The translations under genes and the position numbers were made by a program. The notes under the pieces were generated by a model. That model was not told the DNA's origin, did no database searches, and saw only the letters and a program-made list of their open reading frames with translations. This document shows, one piece after another, positions 26,832-34,197 of a DNA stretch of 64,000 nucleotides; position 1 is the stretch's first letter, and each line of letters begins with the position of its first letter. The DNA is taken from assembly GCA_947565635.1 (NCBI GenBank), contig CANOGU010000010.1, positions 1 through 64,000 of the forward strand, read 5' to 3'. This DNA is from an uncultured Lactobacillus sp. (GTDB lineage: Bacteria > Bacillota > Bacilli > Lactobacillales > Lactobacillaceae).

Positions 26832-27668
26832 ATGATTAAGAAGAATTTTTATAAATGGTTTAAAGCTACCTTGGCCATTATTTCAATTATTTTAATTGTA
26901 TTAGATTTTGCGGCAATAATTGATATTAATGGTGCTAATAGTAAATGGTTTTGGCTTAATAATATTATTTTAATTATTTTGGCGATTGATTATTTTTATC
27001 GGTTATATTTAGCAAAAGATAAGCAAGTATTTTTTAGAAATAATATTTTTGAAGTATTGGCAATTATTCCGGTAGGAATTGCTTTTAATTGGATGAAATT
27101 TGCTCAATTAGGTGACATCGGTCTTTACTTTCGCTTGTTACGTTTAATTCGGCTGGCAGGTCTTGTGGGAATGCTAAAGGATATCTTGCATACTCACGGA
27201 ATTTTATATGTAATATATTTTAGTATTGCCTTTTTGATGCTAGGTTCAGTTGCTATTTCGATTACAGAGCATGTTTCACTTGATCAAGCTTTTTGGTGGG
27301 CTATTACTACTGCTAGTACAGTTGGCTATGGTGATATTTCCCGTCATACAATTTCTCCGCAGTCCTTACTTGGAAAATTAGTAATTCTAGCGATGATTCT
27401 AATTGGAGTAGGGGTAATGGGAATTGTTACTAGTTCTCTTACTACATATTTAATGAGAAGAAATGAGGGCAACATTAGCATTAAAGATAAAGATGCGGAA
27501 TTGACTTTGATTTTAGATAAATTAGACCGCCTAGAGGAACAAAATAAACTTTTAGCTGAACAAAATCAAAATTTACAAAAGCAAATCCAGGAATTAAAGC
27601 CTACCCATACTCCTAGCGAGTGGAATAAGTTTAAGGACTGGATTGAAAAGAAAAAAGATAAAAATTAA
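26832..27668 (+). CDS. Voltage-gated-type potassium channel protein
   Basis: A 278-residue membrane protein with six segments. S4-like arginines appear in RLLRLIRLAGLVG, and the selectivity filter is TVGYGD in ITTASTVGYGDIS. A charged C-terminal coiled coil (LDKLDRLEEQNKLLAEQNQNL) follows. ATG 26832 is chosen because the frame before it overlaps the rplL terminator. No ribosome binding site is visible; a TACAAT box ends 8 nt before the ATG, so the mRNA may be leaderless. Confidence 0.88.
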   Translation: MIKKNFYKWFKATLAIISIILIVLDFAAIIDINGANSKWFWLNNIILIILAIDYFYRLYLAKDKQVFFRNNIFEVLAIIPVGIAFNWMKFAQLGDIGLYFRLLRLIRLAGLVGMLKDILHTHGILYVIYFSIAFLMLGSVAISITEHVSLDQAFWWAITTASTVGYGDISRHTISPQSLLGKLVILAMILIGVGVMGIVTSSLTTYLMRRNEGNISIKDKDAELTLILDKLDRLEEQNKLLAEQNQNLQKQIQELKPTHTPSEWNKFKDWIEKKKDKN

Positions 27669-27716
27669 AGCGTAAATTCGATAGACCCTATTACTGGTGA
27701 ATTTACGCTTTTTTTA
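27667..27716. terminator. Bidirectional terminator after the potassium channel gene
   Basis: AAAGCGTAAATTC (27667-27679) / GAATTTACGCTTT (27699-27711), a perfect 13-bp stem with T-runs on both sides, between convergent genes. Confidence 0.88.
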
Positions 27717-27938
27717 GATAGATAAATAAAAATGTAAGATGATCATAAATAGAATGTAGCAAACTGCGATAATAATGATTACCCAGCCACTTGTTAACCA
27801 GAATCTTGCCCAAGTTTGGCTATTTGTTGAAAGAACGCGTCCAAATACAGGTTGTTTGCCTTTTATTCTAAATCCTGTCCATAAACAGATAATTCCGATA
27901 ATAATTGCTAAAATAAATATAGGAATAGAAATCGTCAT
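27714..27938 (-). CDS. Small membrane protein, two predicted segments, unknown function
   Basis: A 74-residue hydrophobic protein with segments near residues 4-24 and 46-72, separated by a basic/polar loop (RIKGKQPVFGRVLSTNSQTW). AAGGAAGAG precedes the ATG. I do not recognise the family. Confidence 0.65.
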   Translation of the reverse strand: MTISIPIFILAIIIGIICLWTGFRIKGKQPVFGRVLSTNSQTWARFWLTSGWVIIIIAVCYILFMIILHFYLSI

Positions 27939-28047
27939 TCCATCTCTTCCTTTCTGTTCTGTAACATTCTAATTATAAAACTTTGTAGAAAAAAGCAAAG
28001 CAGAATTGATAAACTATAAATGATAAATAAAAGAAGCGAGAATAATT

Positions 28048-28659
28048 ATGGCAAAAAAGAATCAAATGTATTTTGCGGCTAATCCAGATGCTAAGCATGA
28101 TGAGCATTTAGTTGATTATCATATTGACAATATTGACTTAAAATTTACAACTGATGCAGGTGTATTTTCAAAATTGAGAATTGACTATGGATCAGGTGTG
28201 CTAATCAAGACCATGAAAGATATCGATTTTCCAAAAAATGGAATTCTTGACGTTGGAACTGGGTATGGCCCGATGGGCTTATTTGCGGCTAAGTTTTGGC
28301 CTGATCAAGAAGTTGATATGGTAGATGTAAACGAGCGTGCCTTAGACTTAGCTAAAAGAAATGCACAATTTAATCAGGTAGATAATGTGAATATTTATCA
28401 ATCAGATATTTATGAACAAGTGGATAAAAAATATGGGCTAATTATTACTAACCCCCCAATTCGTGCCGGAAAGAAAGTAGTGGACCAGATTTTAACTGAA
28501 GCCAAGGATCATTTAGTTGAAAATGGTGTTTTATTAGTAGTAATTCAGAAAAAACAAGGTGCACCAAGTGCAAAGAAATTAATGACAAAAGTATACGGAA
28601 ACTGTGAAATTTTAGCTCGTGATAAGGGATACTATATTTTAATGAGTAAAAATAATTAA
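28048..28659 (+). CDS. RsmC-type class I SAM-dependent methyltransferase
   Basis: A 203-residue methyltransferase: SAM motif ILDVGTGYGPMGLFAA near residue 70 and the base-methylating NPP motif (IITNPPIRAG). It corresponds to B. subtilis YbxB, which also follows rplL, and to the C-terminal half of RsmC (16S rRNA m2G1207). The ion channel gene lies between rplL and this gene here. Confidence 0.85.
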   Translation: MAKKNQMYFAANPDAKHDEHLVDYHIDNIDLKFTTDAGVFSKLRIDYGSGVLIKTMKDIDFPKNGILDVGTGYGPMGLFAAKFWPDQEVDMVDVNERALDLAKRNAQFNQVDNVNIYQSDIYEQVDKKYGLIITNPPIRAGKKVVDQILTEAKDHLVENGVLLVVIQKKQGAPSAKKLMTKVYGNCEILARDKGYYILMSKNN

Positions 28660-28736
28660 ATATATAACTAAAATGATTTATAATGAAAGCGAATACAAAG
28701 TAAGAAACGAAATACTTTGAAAGAAGTGAATTCATT

Positions 28737-28919
28737 ATGAAACTGTTTATTAATATTATTTTAGTTTTGATTGTTTTAGCTGGTCTTGGTGGAATGATTT
28801 ATTTATCGGTCAATGGTAATCGTTTTTTGGGAGCAGCTGGTTTGGCTACGCTTTACTTTGTTGGATCAATCGGCTATTTCGTTAACTGTTATACGATTAA
28901 AAAACGTGGTCGTATTTAA
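28737..28919 (+). CDS. Small membrane protein of unknown function, 60 residues
   Basis: Two hydrophobic segments (about residues 3-25 and 30-48) with a short loop and the basic tail KKRGRI. A TATAAT box lies at 28679-28684, and an inverted repeat CAAAGTA (28696-28702) / TACTTTG (28713-28719) sits in the 5' region. The ribosome binding site (GAAAGAAG) is weak. Not recognised. Confidence 0.6.
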   Translation: MKLFINIILVLIVLAGLGGMIYLSVNGNRFLGAAGLATLYFVGSIGYFVNCYTIKKRGRI

Positions 28920-29000
28920 ATAGAAAGGGTCAAAGGATCTTTTTTATTTTTACTTATTATCCTATACATGAATATGTTTTATAATGAATTTATTTAAGTG

Positions 29001-29030
29001 AGCTGGCTAATTTAGCCAGCTTTTTTTAGT
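29001..29030 (+). terminator. Terminator before the bacteriocin locus
   Basis: AGCTGGCTA (29001-29009) / TAGCCAGCT (29013-29021) followed by seven Ts. It separates the 60-residue membrane protein gene from the bacteriocin locus. Confidence 0.88.
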
Positions 29031-29095
29031 TATAAAGAGTATTATATTTACAAATACAAGTACTGATAAGCTCAAATATAGGAATAGATGATGAT

Positions 29096-29938
29096 ATGAA
29101 AATAAGAGAAGCTCTTCGAAAAGAAAGATTGGCTCAACATAAAACACAAGCCGCTTGGATTAAAAATATACCTATGTCTGTTTCTCACTATTCAGAAATA
29201 GAAACAGGTTATGCTAAAAATGGAAAAGAAGCAGATATTGATAGTGAAAAATTAATTTTACTTCTTAAATCTAATCATGTAGATATAATAAAATTTTTTG
29301 AGTCAGTCAATGGCTCATACAAAATTGATGAACGTGCAAGGATGATAGAGAATATTTCTAATCAATTATCGGTTGCTTTTAATAATAATGATTTAGAAAA
29401 AGTCGAGAAAATTACTCATGAATTGGAAAATATACCTACTGTTCCAAAAATTACATATTATCGGGCTGTATTAATCAGGGCTTATTTAAAGGATGAAATG
29501 ACTTCAATGGATAAAGCAACTCGAGCAAAAATTAATCAATATATTTATCAAAAAGATAATTGGGTTACAGATAACGAGGCATTAACAATTTTTGGTAACT
29601 CTATGCCTATTTCTGATCCAGACATTTTGATTGCTAGAATGGGAAAGGTATTACGCTACTATAAAAATTTAGAAAATTGTCCAGCTACTTTTCAGCGGAG
29701 AGTATCCACAGTTTGTGTTAATTATTTATACACGGCGCTTTGTATTAGAAAAATTGATAAATATGTGTTAGAAGCAATGGCCCTTATTCGTACATTGCCT
29801 TTTGATGATAGGTTTGGATTAAAGATTCTTATTACCCAATATTTTGAAGATATGAAAAATGAAAATAAAAAATCTATGCAGCAATTAAAAGATGTGTTGA
29901 GACATGCCGGTCTAACGAAGCTTGCAAATCGATTATAG
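29096..29938 (+). CDS. Rgg-type transcriptional regulator of the bacteriocin locus
   Basis: A 280-residue protein with an N-terminal XRE helix-turn-helix (IREALRKERLAQHKTQAAWI...SVSHYSEIETGYA) and a helical TPR-like C-terminal domain of about 200 residues, the Rgg/GadR/MutR layout. Such regulators bind short hydrophobic peptides imported by Opp. It lies directly upstream of a 15-codon hydrophobic ORF and a bacteriocin-like gene on the same strand, which suggests local control. No good ribosome binding site is seen before ATG 29096. Confidence 0.8.
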   Translation: MKIREALRKERLAQHKTQAAWIKNIPMSVSHYSEIETGYAKNGKEADIDSEKLILLLKSNHVDIIKFFESVNGSYKIDERARMIENISNQLSVAFNNNDLEKVEKITHELENIPTVPKITYYRAVLIRAYLKDEMTSMDKATRAKINQYIYQKDNWVTDNEALTIFGNSMPISDPDILIARMGKVLRYYKNLENCPATFQRRVSTVCVNYLYTALCIRKIDKYVLEAMALIRTLPFDDRFGLKILITQYFEDMKNENKKSMQQLKDVLRHAGLTKLANRL

Positions 29939-29962
29939 AATGAAAGCTGATATAAAAATAAT

Positions 29963-30018
29963 TCGAAATATCGAAATTTAATTGTGAACTTGAGTATTTA
30001 TATATATTATCTTAGATA
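29963..30018 (+). promoter_or_regulatory. Candidate Rgg-dependent promoter with direct repeats
   Basis: Direct repeats TCGAAAT (29963-29969 and 29971-29977) lie about 12 bp upstream of a possible -35 TTGAGT (29990-29995). A 17-bp spacer leads to TAGATA (30013-30018). It would drive the small peptide gene and the bacteriocin gene. The repeats are seen; their binding by Rgg is inference. Confidence 0.45.
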
Positions 30019-30044
30019 AGATAAGAAATAGAGGAGGAATAAAG

Positions 30045-30092
30045 ATGATTTTCGAAATCTTTGTGCTTCTGTTCACTATTTTAAAAAAGTAA
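30045..30092 (+). CDS. Candidate 15-residue hydrophobic signal peptide
   Basis: The ORF reads MIFEIFVLLFTILKK and is preceded by GAGGAGG with an 8-nt gap to ATG 30045, as good a ribosome binding site as any in the window. It sits between the Rgg gene and the bacteriocin gene on the same strand. It is much shorter than ordinary genes and has the hydrophobic core expected of Rgg-associated peptides, but lacks the charged N-terminus of SHP peptides. It could instead be a leader peptide for the downstream gene. Confidence 0.5.
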   Translation: MIFEIFVLLFTILKK

Positions 30093-30117
30093 CTTTTAAG
30101 AAAGGAAGGGAATTACC

Positions 30118-30408
30118 ATGAAAAAGAAAGGTAGAATTATAACTGCTCTTGCAACGACTGGAGCAGCGTTAGCATTAACTATCACGCCAGCCTTGGCAGC
30201 AACAGTTTATGCTCAAGGAGGAACTTGGAATTATGGAGTAGGTAATACCTATGTCTGGTCATATTATTCACATAATGGTAGAACTCACAGTGCTTCCGTG
30301 AAGGGAAACTACTCGACTTCTAGTGGATGGACACGACCAGGAGTAACTGCAAGAGCTTCTGCTACGAGGGCATGGATGGGAAACCAATCATATTACAATG
30401 TGAGATAA
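30118..30408 (+). CDS. Lactococcin-972-family bacteriocin precursor
   Basis: A 96-residue secreted protein. It has a Sec signal peptide (MKKKGRIITALATTGAALAL..., AxA-type site near ALAAT) and a mature region rich in Tyr, Trp, Ser and Gly (GGTWNYGVGNTYVWSYYSH, then HSASVKGNYS) resembling lactococcin 972 (GTWQ.G.G...S.Y.H....HSA.V). Lactococcin 972 binds lipid II and blocks septum formation. AAGGAAGGG precedes the ATG. The typical DUF1430 membrane protein and ABC ATPase follow. Confidence 0.85.
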   Translation: MKKKGRIITALATTGAALALTITPALAATVYAQGGTWNYGVGNTYVWSYYSHNGRTHSASVKGNYSTSSGWTRPGVTARASATRAWMGNQSYYNVR

Positions 30409-30420
30409 TTTATAAAGGGA

Positions 30421-30458
30421 AAAATAATAACGCATTAGATGCGCTATTATTTTTGTAT
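30421..30458 (+). terminator. Intra-operon attenuator after the bacteriocin gene
   Basis: An imperfect stem (AATAATA-A-CGCAT / ATGCG-C-TATTATT) with a TTTTT tail lies between the bacteriocin gene and the transporter gene. It would give more bacteriocin than transporter mRNA. Confidence 0.7.
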
Positions 30459-30466
30459 ATGAGAAA

Positions 30467-32452
30467 ATGTTTAGGATTGTTAAATTAGGAATCTTTGGAA
30501 TTATAACTGCTCTTAGTTTGATTTTACTTGGTATGCTTACTCAGCAGTTCGATAAGGGAAATGTTCCTGGAAGTCCTACTGTTATTGAAGTAACCAATCA
30601 AAATGGAAAGTATTCTAAAAAAAGAGTATTTGATGAATTAAAGAAAAGTGCTACTCAAAATAACTATCAAATTAGTTTAGTAAGGTTAAATACCGTAACT
30701 GGGAATACATCAAAGTCATTTTATAATTTTAATGATAAATTAAATCAAAATATTACCTATTTCAAAAATTCAGATATTTCAAAAATAGACGACCAGAAAC
30801 TTAATTTAGAAGAAGTTAAAGGACGTTACTATACCAACGCTGATTCTCAATCACTTAAAGAATTGAGTAAAAAATTATCAAGCTTAGGCTTGAGTTTTAC
30901 AATTTATCATATTTCTTTACTCAGCCTTTTAAAAAATGAAAGTAACGTAATTAGCTATTTACCTATATTTATAAGTCTTTTAGCTATTTTACTTATCATT
31001 ATGTTGATTGAAAAAATTTATTCATTTAAAAAATATGCAGTTTTAAGGTTAAATGGATGGTCGTATCTACAGATAATAGTTAACGATCTAAAACGAATGC
31101 TTGTATCATTTAGTACTTTAATCGGCATATTTTTAGGACTGAGTATCGGTTATACGCTTTTAGTGATGAATAAAGATGGGATTATATTTTGGCTCAAATA
31201 TAGTTTCTTAGTGTTGATATTTATATTTGCGTTTTTCATCGTTTTGGATCTTATTTCCTATACTGTGTTAGCATATATTAATCTTTATCCAGCTTTAAAG
31301 GGACAAACTTATACTAGACCTTTCGTTGCTACAGGATATATCTTTAAAATATCTTTGATAATTTTAACTACTATCAACGTCTTAAGCTTACACCATACGG
31401 TTGAGACTTTTAGAAATGACCAGACTATAATGCATGAATGGATTAAGCACAATAGTGGTTATATTCTTCAATTTACTAATGTAGATGATAAAAATGTAAC
31501 CGAAACAGATAAATTAGGGAGTTTAACTAGAGAAACAATGGATTTAATGCCGAATAATATTGTTTCAAGAAATTCACAAGAATTTCATCCTAATTTACAA
31601 GATGATACTCCAGAAAATGGAAATGTACTTTTTGTTAATAAAAACTACTTTAAATACAATGAAATCAGGAGTACTAATAATAAAAAAATCAGTTTTAAAG
31701 ATATTAAAAATAAAAATTTTACAATCTTATTTCCTATAAATAGAGAAAATCAGAGACAGAGTTTTATCAAAAAATTTAATGAATTTATAAATTTCCAGGA
31801 AACTTTATCAGGTACAAAAAAGATGAAGGGAAGTTTAAAGATAGTTACTTATGCGAACAATCAATCTATTTTTAATTATACAATTGGAAAAGAAATTGCT
31901 GATTCAATTTCAAGAGATCCAATTATTGTAGTAATAAATGATTTGAATGCCTTATCGGATAATTTCTACTATTCTGCAGCAACTCAAGGGATGATTCAGT
32001 TTTTTGATTTAGACAAGTTGCAGCGAACTTTAAATAAAACTGGACTTTCTAAGTATATTGGTGGAATTACAGATGCTAAAACAAGATTGGCTAACTTTAG
32101 AATTGAGTTAGTCCAGCGTATTACAATTTTATCCTTAATAGTTATAATTTCTTTAATTCAATTAATTTTAGTTATTGCATTTATCAGTTTATCCTTTATA
32201 CAAAAAAATCGCTCGAAATTAACAATTAATAAATTATTTGGTCAATCAAATATAAATTTGGTCTCTAGATTTGTTTTATTTAATTTAAGTATAGATACAA
32301 TTTTATTTTTATGTGTGTTCATAGTCCAAAAAGCATCCTTTAGTTCTCTTTGGTACTTAATTATCTATTTAATTGCAGAGGGTTTAATTATTTTCTTTCT
32401 TTCAAATCGATCTGAAAAGAAACTACTTTTGACGTTAAATAAAGGAAATTAA
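30467..32452 (+). CDS. Bacteriocin-associated integral membrane protein (DUF1430 type)
   Basis: A 661-residue protein with one N-terminal segment, about three or four segments around residues 160-300, a long extracellular part (about 310-550), and three C-terminal segments. This is the layout of the large membrane protein that accompanies lactococcin 972 and resembles FtsX/MacB-type permeases. With the next gene it should form an ABC system for immunity or export. No clear ribosome binding site precedes ATG 30467. Confidence 0.82.
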   Translation: MFRIVKLGIFGIITALSLILLGMLTQQFDKGNVPGSPTVIEVTNQNGKYSKKRVFDELKKSATQNNYQISLVRLNTVTGNTSKSFYNFNDKLNQNITYFKNSDISKIDDQKLNLEEVKGRYYTNADSQSLKELSKKLSSLGLSFTIYHISLLSLLKNESNVISYLPIFISLLAILLIIMLIEKIYSFKKYAVLRLNGWSYLQIIVNDLKRMLVSFSTLIGIFLGLSIGYTLLVMNKDGIIFWLKYSFLVLIFIFAFFIVLDLISYTVLAYINLYPALKGQTYTRPFVATGYIFKISLIILTTINVLSLHHTVETFRNDQTIMHEWIKHNSGYILQFTNVDDKNVTETDKLGSLTRETMDLMPNNIVSRNSQEFHPNLQDDTPENGNVLFVNKNYFKYNEIRSTNNKKISFKDIKNKNFTILFPINRENQRQSFIKKFNEFINFQETLSGTKKMKGSLKIVTYANNQSIFNYTIGKEIADSISRDPIIVVINDLNALSDNFYYSAATQGMIQFFDLDKLQRTLNKTGLSKYIGGITDAKTRLANFRIELVQRITILSLIVIISLIQLILVIAFISLSFIQKNRSKLTINKLFGQSNINLVSRFVLFNLSIDTILFLCVFIVQKASFSSLWYLIIYLIAEGLIIFFLSNRSEKKLLLTLNKGN

Positions 32453-32463
32453 GGAGGATCAGT

Positions 32464-33117
32464 ATGTTATCGGCTATTCAGATTAGTAAAAAGTTTAAAG
32501 ATAGAATTATTTTAAACGAGACTTCATGTGAATTTGAAAAAGGAAAGAGCTATGCAATTATTGGTCGGAGTGGTGCAGGAAAAACTACTTTTTTAAATAT
32601 TCTTGGGGGACTAGAACAACCCGACTCTGGGAGGATCTGTATCTCTGGAAAAGAAGTAAATGAAAAAAATATAGACAAATTACGAAGAGATATATTAGGA
32701 TATATTTTTCAAAATTTTGGATTAATTGATAATGATTCTGTTAAGAGTAACTTATCGGTTGGGATAAAGCATAAAAAGATACCGGAATCCCAAAAAATAA
32801 AATTAATGCATGAGGTTCTTGAGCAATTAGATTTGAAATATTTAGATTTAGAACGAAAAGTTTATACTTTAAGTGGACGAGAGCAGCAGAGAATAGCCTT
32901 GGCGCGCATAATCTTGAAACAACCTCAAATAATTTTTGCAGATGAGCCAACAGGATCCTTAGATCCAGATAATGCTTCACTTATTTTAAAACATTTATTG
33001 GCAGATTTTAGTAAACAGGCAATAATTTTAATAGCAACCCATGATCCGAAAGTATGGAATGCCTGTGATTACGTAGTTAAATTAAACAATCATACTATTC
33101 AATTTGTTAAAAATTAA
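32464..33117 (+). CDS. Bacteriocin-associated ABC transporter ATP-binding protein
   Basis: A 217-residue ATPase of the lactococcin-972 type: Walker A GRSGAGKTTFL, Q-loop FQNFGLID, signature TLSGREQQRIALARI (Arg replaces the second Gly of LSGGE), Walker B IIFADEPTGSLDP and H-loop THDPKVW. AAGGAGG precedes the ATG, 11 bp after the membrane protein gene. Confidence 0.92.
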   Translation: MLSAIQISKKFKDRIILNETSCEFEKGKSYAIIGRSGAGKTTFLNILGGLEQPDSGRICISGKEVNEKNIDKLRRDILGYIFQNFGLIDNDSVKSNLSVGIKHKKIPESQKIKLMHEVLEQLDLKYLDLERKVYTLSGREQQRIALARIILKQPQIIFADEPTGSLDPDNASLILKHLLADFSKQAIILIATHDPKVWNACDYVVKLNNHTIQFVKN

Positions 33118-33138
33118 GCTTTAATGCAGGGGGAAAAT

Positions 33139-33465
33139 ATGAAGAAATTTAAAATAGGAGTTATTTCACTTCTAACTGTACTGGTAATAGCAATTATTGG
33201 AGTTTTGACTGTTCATACGTCTGCTACCGATCGTTTAAATCCATTGGTTAGGGAAACAGTTAGTTATGCTAAGGTTCCAAAAAACACTCAGAATTACAAA
33301 CAAGTAACGATCATTAACCCAAAGGATAGTAAAACTAGAGCTTATAAAATAAAACAAGTAGGTGGTTATGATCCAAATCAGGAATATATTAAGATCCATC
33401 ATAAGGGTCAATATGTAAAATCAATTTCATACATTACAAAAAATCAATTTTATAACCAACAATAA
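33139..33465 (+). CDS. YxeA-like (DUF1093) secreted or anchored protein
   Basis: A 108-residue protein with an N-terminal membrane segment or signal peptide (FKIGVISLLTVLVIAIIGVLTV) and a beta-rich extracellular part (YKQVTII...RAYKIKQVGGY...YIKIHHKGQYVKSISYI), as in the YxeA/DUF1093 family often found in bacteriocin immunity operons. ATG 33139 is chosen because GGGGGAAA precedes it. It is the last gene of the locus. Confidence 0.65.
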   Translation: MKKFKIGVISLLTVLVIAIIGVLTVHTSATDRLNPLVRETVSYAKVPKNTQNYKQVTIINPKDSKTRAYKIKQVGGYDPNQEYIKIHHKGQYVKSISYITKNQFYNQQ

Positions 33466-33473
33466 AAATTTTT

Positions 33474-33497
33474 AGCTAGCAGGTCGCTAGCTTTTTT
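33474..33497 (+). terminator. Terminator of the bacteriocin locus
   Basis: AGCTAGC / GCTAGCT stem (33474-33480, 33486-33492), loop AGGTC, then Ts. Confidence 0.85.
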
Positions 33498-33538
33498 CTT
33501 TTTGTTAAAATATAAGCAGAAATTAAAGAGGAAGATCC

Positions 33539-34021
33539 ATGTTAACTAAAAAGCAAAAAGAAAAATACATGCACCTAGCCTTTGAACAGGCAAAAAAGGC
33601 TGAAGAACAAGGTGAGGTACCAATTGGTGCAATTGTTGTAGATAAAGATGGCAATGTGATTGGCGAAGGATATAATAGACGCGAGCTTGATGAAGATGCA
33701 ACGCAGCATGCCGAAATGATTGCAATTAGACAAGCCTGTAAAAAATTAAATTCCTGGCGCTTAGTCGACTGTAGTTTATTTATTACGCTTGAACCATGTC
33801 CCATGTGCAGCGGGGCAATCATTAATTCAAGATTGGCTGAAGTTTACTATGGTGCTTTTGATCCAAAAGCTGGAGCAGCAGGTAGTGTAATTGATTTATT
33901 TAAAGTGGAAAAATTTAATCATCATCCTCAAATTTATGGTGGTTTATTTAGGGATCAAGCTGCTCAAATGCTAAAAGATTTTTTCCGTGAAATTAGACGT
34001 AAACAAAAGCAAGATAAATAG
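33539..34021 (+). CDS. tadA: tRNA-specific adenosine deaminase
   Basis: A 160-residue zinc deaminase that converts A34 to inosine in tRNA-Arg. Catalytic HAEM in ATQHAEMIAI and zinc cysteines in LEPCPMCSGAI. AGAGGAAGATCC precedes the ATG. It sits before the SRP RNA and dnaX, as yaaJ does in Bacillus. Confidence 0.95.
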   Translation: MLTKKQKEKYMHLAFEQAKKAEEQGEVPIGAIVVDKDGNVIGEGYNRRELDEDATQHAEMIAIRQACKKLNSWRLVDCSLFITLEPCPMCSGAIINSRLAEVYYGAFDPKAGAAGSVIDLFKVEKFNHHPQIYGGLFRDQAAQMLKDFFREIRRKQKQDK

Positions 34022-34054
34022 TGGAAAAATAAATCAAAATACTGTATTATAGTT

Positions 34055-34133
34055 TGTGGGCAATGTCCGACCTCCAAATTGTGTCAGGACCGGAAGGTAG
34101 CAGCACTAAGGTTGCTTGGGCATGTGCCTTTTT
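34055..34133 (+). ncRNA. ffs: Bacterial small signal recognition particle RNA (4.5S-like)
   Basis: The domain IV loop TGTCAGGACCGGAAGGTAGC, then AGCAC is unmistakable. Flanking halves (GTGGGCAATGTCC... and ...GGGCATGTGCC) can pair to form the long hairpin, and a T-run follows. A TATTAT box at 34045-34050 is a possible -10. It lies between tadA and dnaX as in other Firmicutes. Ends are estimated. Confidence 0.92.
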
Positions 34134-34150
34134 TTGAGAATTTAAACAGC

Positions 34151-34180
34151 TCTTAGCTCGTTTGAGCTAGGAGTTTTTTT
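34151..34180 (+). terminator. Hairpin terminator downstream of the SRP RNA
   Basis: CTCTTAGCTC / GAGCTAGGAG stem followed by seven Ts, just before dnaX. Confidence 0.75.
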
Positions 34181-34197
34181 GATAAAGGAAGTGCAAA

